In this document: positions 9,679 to 17,728 of the stretch, one piece after another | How positions within the stretch are numbered: position 1 is the stretch's first letter | Layout of the letters: each line of letters begins with the position of its first letter | Assembly (NCBI RefSeq): GCF_023923225.1 | Contig: NZ_CP099489.1 | Location: 4,030,001-4,094,000 of the forward strand | Source of the DNA: Ornithinimicrobium faecis | GTDB lineage: Bacteria; Actinomycetota; Actinomycetes; Actinomycetales; Dermatophilaceae | Direction of reading: 5' to 3' | Length of the DNA: 64,000 nucleotides | Made by a program: the position numbers and the translations under genes | The notes under the pieces: generated by a model | Told to the model about the DNA's origin: nothing | The model's database searches: none | Seen by the model: the letters and a program-made list of their open reading frames with translations, nothing else

Positions 9679-10092
9679 GTGCCTCGCGTGAAGATCAAGG
9701 ATCCGCACGGGCAAACCTGGCGGGTGACCCGTCGCTGGGTGCCGTGGCGCCGCAAGCTCAAGGGCACCTGGGAGAGGATGCCCGAGCTGCCAAGCGGGGA
9801 TGACCCGATCAGCATGATCCTCACCGTGATCATGCTGATCCTCTGTCTGCCGGTCCTGATCCTGGCCCTCGTGGCCAGCCTGGAGTTCCTGCTGATCCTG
9901 CTCCTGCTGCCATTCGTGATCCTGAGGCGCATCATCTTTGGCCAGCACTGGACCATCGAGGCACGCCTCGACTGGACCCCGGTCTGGGAGGAGGCCGCAG
10001 GCTCGTGGAGCGACAGCGGCCGCGCGATCCAGGACGTGGCCACCGCGATCCAGCGCGGCCACCTGCCACCGCACAACATCCCCGTGGACTAG
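9679..10092 (+). CDS. Small membrane protein, unknown function
   Basis: Unrecognised 137-residue protein. A basic N-terminus (VKIKDPHGQTWRVTRRWVPWRRK) precedes a long hydrophobic stretch, about residues 38-80, that could form two membrane helices. A soluble C-terminal part with TPVWEEAAGSWSDSGRAIQD follows. The start is taken at GTG 9679; GTG 9688 is an alternative. The long open frame upstream is a shadow of the metalloprotease gene. It is divergent from that gene and converges with dacB. Confidence 0.6.
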   Translation: MPRVKIKDPHGQTWRVTRRWVPWRRKLKGTWERMPELPSGDDPISMILTVIMLILCLPVLILALVASLEFLLILLLLPFVILRRIIFGQHWTIEARLDWTPVWEEAAGSWSDSGRAIQDVATAIQRGHLPPHNIPVD

Positions 10093-10180
10093 CGAGGGGC
10101 CAGCGCAGCGCCACTCCCGCCAACAGCCGTCACACCTGCCACTCCCGTCACGCCACAGGCGGTGACCAGGTCGCCGAACC

Positions 10181-10278
10181 GTGCACCCAGACAGGCGACG
10201 TGATGACGGCCCGACCAGCCCGAAGCCCTGACCAGGGCAGATGCCAACGGCGTCCCGACATTGCCTGTCTGAATGCAC
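10181..10278. repeat. 98-base inverted-repeat element, copy A
   Basis: The two ends of this segment are imperfect inverted repeats of about 21 bases: GTGCACCCAGACAGGC at the left and GCCTGTCTGAATGCAC at the right. A second copy of exactly the same length lies at 55175-55272. The arms and a central CCCTGACC are conserved; the rest has diverged without any gap. Both copies sit between the 3' ends of convergent genes. Most arm mismatches become G.U pairs if the minus strand is read as RNA. I do not recognise it as a known element. Confidence 0.7.
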
Positions 10279-10322
10279 GATGGGGTGGGCACGGGCCGCA
10301 CGATGTGAGCGGCAGCCAACGC

Positions 10323-10352
10323 GATCGCGCGCTGTTCAGCAAGCGCGCGATC
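10323..10352. terminator. Hairpin in the convergent gap before dacB
   Basis: GATCGCGCGC (10323-10332) and GCGCGCGATC (10343-10352) form a perfect 10-base stem around a 10-base loop. It lies between the convergent gene ending at 10092 and dacB ending at 10399. It may act as a bidirectional terminator, although there is no T-run. Confidence 0.4.
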
Positions 10353-10404
10353 AGCAACTCAGCAAGCGCGCGATCAGCAACTCAGCGAGCGCGCGTGGTC
10401 AGCA
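10336..10404. repeat. 23-base tandem repeat at the 3' end of dacB
   Basis: Two identical 23-base units (10336-10358 and 10359-10381; core AGCGCGCGATCAGCAAC) are followed by a diverged third unit (10382-10404). The third copy contains the dacB stop codon. The array appears to have grown outward from the end of the gene. Confidence 0.75.
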
Positions 10405-11868
10405 GCCGCAGGCAGCGAGCTCGGCAATGATCGTGTCGATGACCGACCGGGCCTCCAGCCCGGCCCCGTCCTGGCCGACCTCGTCGGCGATCACGGCGTA
10501 GGCCAGCAGTCGGCTGTCACGGGTCACGACCAGGCCGGCCAGCGAGGTGACGCCGGGCAGCGAGCCGGTCTTGGCTCGGGCCACGCCCACGGCAGGGTCG
10601 TGCGCGTCGAGGTGGAAGCGGTCCCACAACGTGCCGGTGTAGCCCGCGATCGGCAGCTCCCGCAGGACCTCAGAGAACTCCGGGTGGCTGCCGTCGGCGC
10701 CGATCACGAGCAGCTCAGCCAGCACCCGGACGGGGATCAGCGAGCCGTCCGAGAGACCGGACACGTCCGCGATCGTGACGTCGGTGGTGTCCACGCCATA
10801 GTCGGCGACCTGCTGCACGACCCAGTCGCGGACCGCCGCGGGCTCGGCGCTGGCGCCGTCGGCGACAGCGGCCTGGCGGGCCAGTTGCTCGACCATCGCG
10901 TTGTCACTGCTGGACATCGCCTCGGCCAACACATCGCGCGCCGGTGACGACTCGACCACACCCAGCTGCTCAGCGCCCTCGCGGGCCACCTCTCGGGGCA
11001 CCTCGGTCGCGGGACCGCCCCCGACGTCGATCCCGCGCTCGGTCAGCGCCTGCCGGAAGGCGATCGCCGTTGCCTGCGCCGGGTCGCGGGGAGCAGGGTT
11101 GTAGGGCACGGCACGATCTTCCTGCAGCCCCAACAACGTGATCGGGCCCGTGAAGCCCTCGTCGAGCCAGTAGTCGGTCCAGCCCTCCGGCCGGATCGGG
11201 CCAGAGGCATAACTGGTGTCCAGACGCAGTCGCACCTGGTGTCCGTCGACGCCCAGCCCACGCTCCTTGAGCGCCGCCGCCGTCTGGTCTGCCAGGTCCC
11301 CCAGGCCTGCGTGACCCTCCACCGCGTCGGGGTCCCCCGCTCCGCGCGCCAGCATCATGTCACCGCCAGCGACCAGGACGATCTGGTCGGCCTCCGGCCC
11401 AGTGACCACCTCGGTGCGAAACGGCTCATCCATCGGCAGGGCATTCACGATGGCCGCCGCTGCGAGCAGCTTGGTCGTGGACGCCGGTGTCAGACCCTGA
11501 TCGGCCAGCCTGCTGAACAGCTTCTCGCCGGTCTCCACGTCAAAGACGGCCACCCCGACGTGCGCCCGATCCCCCAACCAGTCGCTGTCGAGGTCATCGG
11601 TGATGACCGAGGCAACAGCCTCTTGGTCGACCGCCACACCGTCGGCAACAGGGGTGAGCACCGGGGGTGGGGTGGGCGCAACCTGCGGGCGGACCGCGGC
11701 CTGCGCGGCGCTCGCCGAACCCGCCCCTGCACCCTCCAACTCCACCGAGCCAACCACCGCGGCAGGCCCCCGCACCTGCACACCGGCACTGTCGGCATAC
11801 GCTGCTGTTGAAGGCAGGGCGAGCCCGACCGTCAGCAGCGCTGCTACGGTGCGGTGCCGTCTCACCAT
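10399..11868 (-). CDS. dacB: D-alanyl-D-alanine carboxypeptidase/endopeptidase (PBP4 type)
   Basis: Secreted class C low-mass penicillin-binding protein that trims peptidoglycan cross-links. The signal peptide MVRRHRTVAALLTVGLALPSTAAYA is clear. Catalytic motifs are SxxK (STTK, about residues 130-133), SxN in SSDNAM (around 320) and KTG in RAKTGSLPG (around 450). Length 489 residues. The start is placed at ATG 11868 before the Arg-rich signal peptide rather than at the upstream in-frame codon; GTG at 11865 is also possible. It is divergent from ppa, an order shared with Rv3627c/Rv3628. Confidence 0.93.
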   Translation of the reverse strand: MVRRHRTVAALLTVGLALPSTAAYADSAGVQVRGPAAVVGSVELEGAGAGSASAAQAAVRPQVAPTPPPVLTPVADGVAVDQEAVASVITDDLDSDWLGDRAHVGVAVFDVETGEKLFSRLADQGLTPASTTKLLAAAAIVNALPMDEPFRTEVVTGPEADQIVLVAGGDMMLARGAGDPDAVEGHAGLGDLADQTAAALKERGLGVDGHQVRLRLDTSYASGPIRPEGWTDYWLDEGFTGPITLLGLQEDRAVPYNPAPRDPAQATAIAFRQALTERGIDVGGGPATEVPREVAREGAEQLGVVESSPARDVLAEAMSSSDNAMVEQLARQAAVADGASAEPAAVRDWVVQQVADYGVDTTDVTIADVSGLSDGSLIPVRVLAELLVIGADGSHPEFSEVLRELPIAGYTGTLWDRFHLDAHDPAVGVARAKTGSLPGVTSLAGLVVTRDSRLLAYAVIADEVGQDGAGLEARSVIDTIIAELAACGC

Positions 11869-11967
11869 GACCCCTGCTTTCTGCGAAATCGCGTTTGTGG
11901 GCGAAACTCTTCCCAGAAGAGTAGTCACACAACCTTCGATCCGTTCCGACTATGAAAGGTTGACCTC

Positions 11968-12495
11968 ATGCATTTCGACGTGACCATCGAGATCCCGCAG
12001 GGAAGCCGCAACAAGTACGAGGTGGACCACGCCACCGGGCGGATCCGGCTCGACCGGATGCTGTTCACCGCCACCCGCTACCCGGCTGACTACGGCTACA
12101 TCGAGGACACTCTCGGTGAGGACGGCGATCCGCTGGACGCCCTGGTGCTGCTCGATGAGCCCACCTGGCCGGGCTGCCTGGTGGCCGCACGCCCCATCGG
12201 CATGTTCCACATGCGTGACGAGGCCGGTGGCGACGACAAGATCATCTGCGTCCCCGCCGACGACCCGCGCAAGTCCAACATCCGCGAGCTGGAGCACATC
12301 GGCGACCACACCCGCCTGGAGATCCAGCACTTCTTCGAGGTCTATAAGGACCTAGAGCCGGGCAAGTCCGTGGAGGGCGCCCACTGGGCCGGTCGCGCCG
12401 AGGCCGAGCAGACCTACCACGAGTCGGTTCAGCGGGCCAAGGACGCGGGTCTGACCACCGCGCGCTGGGCCGGGCCGGGCAACCAGGCGCACTGA
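11968..12495 (+). CDS. ppa: Soluble inorganic pyrophosphatase
   Basis: Family I pyrophosphatase, 175 residues. It hydrolyses PPi released by biosynthesis. [19 protein letters not shown] opens the protein, [23 protein letters not shown] (near residues 37-60) holds the metal-binding acidic residues, and the [30 protein letters not shown] region is typical of actinobacterial forms. The genome region also encodes a membrane H+-pyrophosphatase (36157-38406), so PPi can be disposed of in two ways. A strong terminator follows at 12541. Confidence 0.97.
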   Translation: MHFDVTIEIPQGSRNKYEVDHATGRIRLDRMLFTATRYPADYGYIEDTLGEDGDPLDALVLLDEPTWPGCLVAARPIGMFHMRDEAGGDDKIICVPADDPRKSNIRELEHIGDHTRLEIQHFFEVYKDLEPGKSVEGAHWAGRAEAEQTYHESVQRAKDAGLTTARWAGPGNQAH

Positions 12496-12540
12496 CCCAG
12501 CAGCCAGGCTGCGCCACGCCGCCAGCCGCGCTGATTGAGC

Positions 12541-12585
12541 AACACCAAGCCCCCGTCACCCATGTGGTGGCGGGGGCTCAGTGTT
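12541..12585 (+). terminator. Terminator hairpin after ppa
   Basis: AACAC..AGCCCCCG..CAC pairs with GTG..CGGGGGCT..GTGTT around CCATGTG, giving a long interrupted stem about 45 bases past the ppa stop. The following bases are GTCCT, so the T-tract is weak. Confidence 0.7.
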
Positions 12586-12837
12586 GTCCTGAGTGACTCT
12601 CCGGGCACCCCCGGCGTGTCGCGCACTGTGCGTCCATCGTTGCGGCGTGTCCCGCGTCGGGGCCCCGTTGTGGCAGCGCCGATCCGGCACCAGTCCCAGG
12701 TCTTCCCGGTCAACGAGGCTTCAGGTCAAGGACGCATCGGGCCGTTCCACGAGGCGCGGTCAGTCGCACTGCAGGACGAGAAGGCCAGCATCGAAATGCT
12801 GCGCTTGTCTGGCACGACCTGGGTCGACAACCGTCCG
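12586..12837. other. Gap between ppa terminator and NlpC/P60 gene
   Basis: About 250 bases with no gene that I can support. Open frames exist on both strands but none has a ribosome binding site or recognisable protein features. No repeat or strong hairpin was seen. Confidence 0.4.
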
Positions 12838-14526
12838 TCAGACGCGGCCGGCGAGGGGCAGCAGGCCCGAGGAGTAGTACATCCCGGTGACCTTGGTGCC
12901 ATCCCAGCTGGACCAGTCCCGGATCGAGTGGATGACCTGGCCGTCGCCCAGATAGATCGCGACGTGGAAGATGCCAGCCTGGGTGCCGTCGTTGCTGTAG
13001 AACAACAGGTCACCGCGCTGTGCCTCACTGACCGGCACCTTCGCAGCCTGCTGATACTGGATCCGACTGGAGTGCGTCAGATAGACCCCGGCCTGGGACC
13101 ACGACGCCTTCGTCAGGCCCGAGCAGTCGAAGCCGTTGGGGCCATCGCTGCCCCAGATGTAGGGCTTGCCGATCTGCTGGTGCGCGAAAGAGATCGCGGT
13201 CTCAGCACCCGGGGTCGGGCCGGGGGCTGGTGCCGGCGGCGGCTCGGGGGCGGGCGGAGGTGTGGGAGCCGGAGGCGGCGTCGGGCTCGGAGCAGGCGGA
13301 GGGGTAGGTGACGGCGCCGGCGGGGGCTCGGGAGCCGGCGGAGGTGTCGGGCTCGGAGCGGGCGGAGGTGTGGGCGTCGGCGATGGAGCCGGCGGAGGTG
13401 TGGGCGTCGGCGATGGAGCCGGCGGAGGTGTGGGCGTCGGCGACGGGGCCGGCGGAGGTGTGGGCGTCGGTGACGGAGCCGGCGGAGGCGTCGGGTCTGG
13501 CGTCGGTGACGGGCTCGGCGCAGGCGTCGGGCTGGGAGTCGGGTCTGGCGTCGGGGACGGTGTGGGATCCGGCTCGGGCGCTGGAGCGGGATCCGGCTCG
13601 GGTGCCGGCTCCGGGTCGGGCGTGGGCTCCGGTGAGGGAGCGGGTTCGACGGGGTCCGTCACCGGGGCGGGCTCCGAGTCGCCCGGCTCCGGCTGCGCCT
13701 CGGCTGCCAGACGCTCCTGCTCTGCGGCCCGCTCCTGAGCAAGCAGTTCCTCGACGCGCCGAGCCTCTGCCTCGGCAGCGATTCGGTCGGCCTCTTCCTG
13801 CAGATGGGTCTGTCGCGTCAGCTCGGTCTGGACGGACACATCGCGCAGCCGGGCGAGCTCGAGGACGGTTGCCTCACGGTCGGTGGCCAGCTGGGTGCTA
13901 CGTGCTTCGGCGTCGGCCAGCACCTCCGCGGCGGTGTCATTGGCCTCTTCGGCCCGGATGGCCGCGGCCTCGGACTGCGCTGCTGCCAGTGCGGCCTCGC
14001 GCTCGAGGGCCTCGGCGGTCCCGGAGGCGAGGGAGGCGTCATTCATGTCCCGCGCGCGGATGCGCCCCACGACGTCGAGGGCCCCCGCCCGGTCGATCAG
14101 CGTCTCGGGACCGTCAGCGAGCAGGACCTCCAGGGTCGAGAGCCCACCGGACTTGTAAGCCTCGGCCGCATGTCGGCCCAGCACCTGGTTGGTCTCGTCC
14201 GCCACGCTGGCTGCCTCCGCGGCCTCCTCTGCCAGACGACTGGCCTCGGCAGCTGCGGTCTCGGCCTCGTGGGTGGCGAGCGCCGAGTCCTCCGCGGCGC
14301 TCTCTGCGGACTGCTGGGCGGCACGGAGTTGCTCGGTGTAGCCGAGCATGAGGCCGTCGAGTTCGTGGACTCGCCCCTCGGCGTTCACCACGACCTGCTG
14401 AGCAGCGCGGACCTCCTCCTCGGAGGGGACGTAGTCCTCGACAGCTGCTGCAGGCAGTGCGGATGCGAGCAGAAAGGCGCCGGTCATGAGCGCGCCGTAG
14501 CGGCAGCGGCGTCCGGGGAGAGTCAC
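12838..14526 (-). CDS. Secreted NlpC/P60 peptidoglycan endopeptidase with coiled coil and Pro-rich linker
   Basis: Cell-wall hydrolase of 562 residues from GTG 14526. After a signal peptide ([17 protein letters not shown]), residues about 35-280 are an Ala/Glu/Arg-rich coiled coil. A proline-rich region of about 150 residues ([12 protein letters not shown] repeats) precedes a C-terminal NlpC/P60 domain of about 120 residues. The catalytic Cys is in [13 protein letters not shown], the His in [12 protein letters not shown], and QRGDLLFY is the family motif. This layout matches RipA-type hydrolases that cut the D-Glu-mDAP bond. The linker DNA contains a 30-base tandem repeat. Confidence 0.9.
   Translation of the reverse strand: MTLPGRRCRYGALMTGAFLLASALPAAAVEDYVPSEEEVRAAQQVVVNAEGRVHELDGLMLGYTEQLRAAQQSAESAAEDSALATHEAETAAAEASRLAEEAAEAASVADETNQVLGRHAAEAYKSGGLSTLEVLLADGPETLIDRAGALDVVGRIRARDMNDASLASGTAEALEREAALAAAQSEAAAIRAEEANDTAAEVLADAEARSTQLATDREATVLELARLRDVSVQTELTRQTHLQEEADRIAAEAEARRVEELLAQERAAEQERLAAEAQPEPGDSEPAPVTDPVEPAPSPEPTPDPEPAPEPDPAPAPEPDPTPSPTPDPTPSPTPAPSPSPTPDPTPPPAPSPTPTPPPAPSPTPTPPPAPSPTPTPPPAPSPTPTPPPAPSPTPPPAPEPPPAPSPTPPPAPSPTPPPAPTPPPAPEPPPAPAPGPTPGAETAISFAHQQIGKPYIWGSDGPNGFDCSGLTKASWSQAGVYLTHSSRIQYQQAAKVPVSEAQRGDLLFYSNDGTQAGIFHVAIYLGDGQVIHSIRDWSSWDGTKVTGMYYSSGLLPLAGRV
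13361..13480. repeat. 30-base tandem repeat coding the Pro-rich linker
   Basis: Four consecutive 30-base units (13361, 13391, 13421 and 13451; core GGCGGAGGTGTGGGCGTCGG) differ at only a few positions. Each codes a [14 protein letters not shown] decapeptide on the minus strand. Unit number is likely to vary between strains. Confidence 0.9.
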
Positions 14527-14548
14527 AACAAACTCACTTCCAACAAGG

Positions 14549-14585
14549 CGGAGGCCGCACCTCGGGGGCAAACAGGCTGTGCGGC
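14549..14585 (-). promoter_or_regulatory. Leader hairpin upstream of the NlpC/P60 gene
   Basis: On the minus strand GGCCGCAC and GTGCGGCC flank a loop of about 17 bases, ending about 20 bases before the GTG start. It lies in the 354-base divergent gap shared with the DUF3352 gene. It does not look like the c-di-AMP riboswitch often found before such hydrolases. The remainder of the gap (14590-14880) is comparatively AT-rich and presumably holds both promoters; none can be assigned firmly. Confidence 0.4.
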
Positions 14586-14880
14586 CGCAGATGACAGTAG
14601 GGCCATTCAGCAACAAAAGAAACTTCAGTCACACGTATTTGCACTGGTCACAGCCGCATCAGGCGTAACAGGCGCTCGGGCGGCCGAAAACGTTCGAAAT
14701 AACACCCATGTCTTTCAGCAGGTCTTCCCACGCCGGACGTGGACTCTTCACAGACTTCGATCACCCGGTAACGATCTGATAACGAAAGCCGGTTGACCGG
14801 TATCCTGAGGGCTGCAGGGTCCGTCCTACGGCTGCCGTGGGCCGATGGGGCCCGCCACACCACACCCGAGGGGGAGAGTC

Positions 14881-16485
14881 ATGACTGCACCACCCGCTGG
14901 CACATTCGACGGCCAGAGTTCGTCCTACACCTACGAGCCACCCACCCAGAGCAAGAGCCGACCCGTCCTGCTGATCGTGTTGGCCGTCGTGGCCGCACTC
15001 GTGATCGGTGGTGGCGCCTGGGCGGCCACCCGAATGCTCGGCGGCGGCGGCGATCAGCCAGCCAGTGCACTGCCCGAGGAGACGGCCGCCTATATCCGCC
15101 TCGACATCGACCCGCAGGTCGGCCAGAAGATCGCCGCAGTGCGCTTCTTTGAGGGGCTGGACGACGAGGTCCTGGACGCCCTGAACGGCGACGACATCCG
15201 CGCTCAGGCCTTCGAGTGGATGGCCGAGGAGGACGAGGCGTTTGCCGCAATCAACTACGAGGAAGACATCGAGCCGTGGCTTGGTGACCGGATGGCCCTG
15301 GGTCTGGTGCCCAACGGCAGTGACGAGCCCTACTTCGGCATCGCCCTTCAGGTCAAGGACGAGGAGGCTGCGGACGCCGGCCTGACCAAGCTCCAGGAGG
15401 CCACCAACGCCTCGGGCGAGGCCTCCGAGGGTGGCCTGGACTGGTACTTCCATGGCGACTACGCCGTGCTGACCACCACTGACGCTGTCACCACCATGCA
15501 GGACAAGACCGAGGCCGGCACGCTGGCCGACAAGGACACCTTCCGCGAGGACATGGACGCACTCGGTGACGAGGGCGTGCTCTCTGCCTGGGTCGACGCC
15601 GAGCCGCTGGCCACCCTGGCCGACAGCCCGATCGCCGCGCAGTCTCTCGACTCCGCTGCCGGGATGGACCCCTCCGGGGCGCTGGGCAGCATGTCTGGCA
15701 CGAGCCAGCTCGCCGAGGAGATGGCGACCGGTCGCTTCGCGGCGTCCCTGCGCTTCTCGGAGAACTCCATCGAGCTCAGCGGCGTGACCCGCGGCATCGA
15801 CGGCCTCGGGGTCGACGGCGACGACAGCGGTCAGCTGATCCTGGGCCTGCCAGAGGACACCGTTGGCGCCTTCAGCCTGGAGCACGGCGACCAGTTCGTC
15901 GCCGAGGGTTACAAGATGCTCAAGGAGCAGTTCCCGGAGGACGCGGCCGAGGCCGAGTCGCAGGCAGCCGAGGCAGGGTTCACCCTGCCGGACGACATCC
16001 AGACCCTGGTCGGCTCCAGCCTGGTGCTCTCGGTCGGCCCCGGCGTCCTGGACCTCCAGAACGACCCGGAGAACTTCGAGGCGTGGGAGATCGCCTACCG
16101 GTCAGAGACTGACACCGCCGCGGCGGAGGACCTCCTGACCCGGGTCCTGGACCTGACGGGCGAGCCCGAGCTCGACCAGCTCCTGATCCGTGACACCAGC
16201 GACGGCGTGCTCACCCTGGGCGTGAGCCAGTCCTACGTCGACGCGGTTGCCGCCGACGGCGGCCTGGGTGACAAGGCCACCTTCCAGGCGGCCGTGCCCA
16301 ACGCGGGCGACGCTGACTCCGTGTTCTATGTCAACGTCAACAGCTTCGAGCACCTCTACCTCAGTGAGATCCCCGAGGACGAGGGCCGCGACGCGCTCGA
16401 ACTGCTGGCCGCCGTGGGTTACAGCGCCAGCAGCGACGCCGACGGCAACGGAGACTTCACCCTCCGCTTCGTGGCTGACGAGTGA
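14881..16485 (+). CDS. DUF3352 membrane-anchored protein
   Basis: A 534-residue protein with a short cytoplasmic N-terminus (YTYEPPTQSKSRP) and one membrane segment (VLLIVLAVVAALVIGGGAWAA, about residues 35-55). A large acidic extracytoplasmic domain follows, opening with ASALPEETAAYIRLDIDP, which marks the DUF3352 family. Function is not known. The start ATG at 14881 follows GGGGGAGAG. A strong terminator follows at 16516. Confidence 0.8.
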   Translation: MTAPPAGTFDGQSSSYTYEPPTQSKSRPVLLIVLAVVAALVIGGGAWAATRMLGGGGDQPASALPEETAAYIRLDIDPQVGQKIAAVRFFEGLDDEVLDALNGDDIRAQAFEWMAEEDEAFAAINYEEDIEPWLGDRMALGLVPNGSDEPYFGIALQVKDEEAADAGLTKLQEATNASGEASEGGLDWYFHGDYAVLTTTDAVTTMQDKTEAGTLADKDTFREDMDALGDEGVLSAWVDAEPLATLADSPIAAQSLDSAAGMDPSGALGSMSGTSQLAEEMATGRFAASLRFSENSIELSGVTRGIDGLGVDGDDSGQLILGLPEDTVGAFSLEHGDQFVAEGYKMLKEQFPEDAAEAESQAAEAGFTLPDDIQTLVGSSLVLSVGPGVLDLQNDPENFEAWEIAYRSETDTAAAEDLLTRVLDLTGEPELDQLLIRDTSDGVLTLGVSQSYVDAVAADGGLGDKATFQAAVPNAGDADSVFYVNVNSFEHLYLSEIPEDEGRDALELLAAVGYSASSDADGNGDFTLRFVADE

Positions 16486-16515
16486 TCGACGCCGGGACCT
16501 GACAGTCCACGGCAC

Positions 16516-16548
16516 AAGGCCCACCCGGACACCGTCCGGGTGGGCCTT
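16516..16548 (+). terminator. Terminator after DUF3352 gene
   Basis: AAGGCCCACCCGGA and TCCGGGTGGGCCTT form a perfect 14-base stem around a 5-base loop, 30 bases past the stop codon. The next gene is convergent, so it may serve both strands. Confidence 0.85.
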
Positions 16549-16580
16549 GCTCGTGTGCGCGACCTAACAGGGTGGCGGTG

Positions 16581-17375
16581 TCACTGCCACTCTGCCGGAG
16601 GCGGAGGAGGAGGGGACTGCGACGGTCGGTGTGGCTCCTGCGGCTGCTCACCCAAGCCAGCAGCCGGCTGCTGAGCTGCGGGCGTCGGCGCACTGCGCAG
16701 CGACCACAGGATGCCGACAGCAGCCAGGAGCATCCCCACCGACCACAGGGTCAGGAACAGCAGGCCGGGGCCGACGGACATGCCCCTGCTGCCACTGACC
16801 TGACTCATCAGCATGAACCCGTCAATGACGCCGATCAGGGCCGTGATGACGCCGATGATCCCAGCGGTGAGTCGCGACCAGCGCGCCGGACGCAGCGTGG
16901 CGACCGCGGCAGCCGCGATCGTCACGAGCAGGAGGACCAGCAGGAACCACCCCTCGCCACTGAACTCATCGCCGAGCAGATTCGCGGAAAACCCCAGGAC
17001 CGAGGCGGCCGGGAGGAAGAGCGCGAGCAGCACGAAGAACGCGCAGGCGGCCAAGGCTGGTGGTGCCCAGCGCGCCCACCCTGGCAGGGGGTTGGCCTGA
17101 CCAGAGGTGTCTGCGGCCTCGTTCACTGCCTGGCGAACAGACTTGCCGGCACTCTGGGCGGCTGGAGCGACCCTCGTGACGAAGAAACCCTTGGCACCAG
17201 CAGCGATCTGCCGGGCTCCGTCGGCGACCTGCTGGACAGAGGGGTCCCGATTCTGCTGCTGCCCAGTGCTCTGTGGCTGTTCGGTGTTCTGCGGCTGCCC
17301 AGTGCTCTCTGGCTGTTCGGTGGGCTGCCCCGGTGTTGCGTCGCGTGCAGGTTCCTGCGGTTCGTGCTCGGTCAT
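16581..17375 (-). CDS. Four-helix membrane protein, unknown function
   Basis: Unrecognised 264-residue protein. The N-terminus is Gln/Pro/Thr-rich with repeats (QPQNTEQPQSTGQ), followed by an amphipathic section (QVADGARQIAAGAKGFF). Four membrane segments follow at roughly residues 100-120, 140-162, 170-190 and 200-225. The tail is Pro-rich (SPPPPPPAEWQ). ATG at 17375. It is convergent with the DUF3352 gene and followed upstream by the tRNA on the same strand. Confidence 0.65.
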   Translation of the reverse strand: MTEHEPQEPARDATPGQPTEQPESTGQPQNTEQPQSTGQQQNRDPSVQQVADGARQIAAGAKGFFVTRVAPAAQSAGKSVRQAVNEAADTSGQANPLPGWARWAPPALAACAFFVLLALFLPAASVLGFSANLLGDEFSGEGWFLLVLLLVTIAAAAVATLRPARWSRLTAGIIGVITALIGVIDGFMLMSQVSGSRGMSVGPGLLFLTLWSVGMLLAAVGILWSLRSAPTPAAQQPAAGLGEQPQEPHRPSQSPPPPPPAEWQ

Positions 17376-17554
17376 GATCCATCCCCAATCTCACCCGGCG
17401 GAGGCGCGGGCGGTTTGTGCCTGTCCGGCAGTTTCCGTGTCTGTGCGGCGTCGCGGCTCCATGGCGTGAAACCTGTCTCCCCAAGGCCCCAAGACATCCA
17501 TCAACCCCCGCGTGCCGAGGTGGAGTATTGCAGATCGCGTCACGGCACGACAAA

Positions 17555-17590
17555 GGGCCCCCGGCCAGCAGTTCTGCTGGTCAGAGGCCC
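17555..17590 (-). terminator. Terminator of tRNA-Thr
   Basis: On the minus strand GGGCCTCTGACCAGCAG and CTGCTGGCCGGGGGCCC form a stem with a central CCAGCAG/CTGCTGG core, followed by TTTG. It begins eight bases past the tRNA 3' end. Confidence 0.75.
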
Positions 17591-17597
17591 TTCTCGG

Positions 17598-17671
17598 AGC
17601 CGCCTATCGGAATCGAACCGATGACCTATTCATTACGAGTGAATCGCTCTAGCCGACTGAGCTAAGGCGGC
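17598..17671 (-). tRNA. tRNA-Thr (anticodon CGU)
   Basis: On the minus strand the acceptor arms are GCCGCCT and AGGCGGC. The D arm GCTC..GAGC, anticodon arm ATTCA-CTCGTAA-TGAAT and T arm ATCGG-TTCGATT-CCGAT all pair. The loop CTCGTAA gives anticodon CGT, reading ACG (Thr). CCA is not encoded. No integrated element is seen next to it. Confidence 0.96.
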
Positions 17672-17728
17672 ACGCACCATCGAAAGGGTGCCCAGGGAGG
17701 ATAACCGATCGCGTCACCGCGGAGCGAA

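Noticed and set aside
12535..13311. Long plus-strand open frames across the NlpC/P60 gene
   Set aside because: They are shadows of the minus-strand gene, with compositionally biased Gly/Ala/Arg translations and no ribosome binding site.
14527..14700. c-di-AMP (ydaO) riboswitch before the NlpC/P60 gene
   Set aside because: I looked for the conserved GGGG/CCGAC-type core typical of that motif and found only a simple GC-rich hairpin.
17598..17671. Integration (att) site at tRNA-Thr
   Set aside because: No direct repeat of the tRNA 3' end and no integrase were found in the window.
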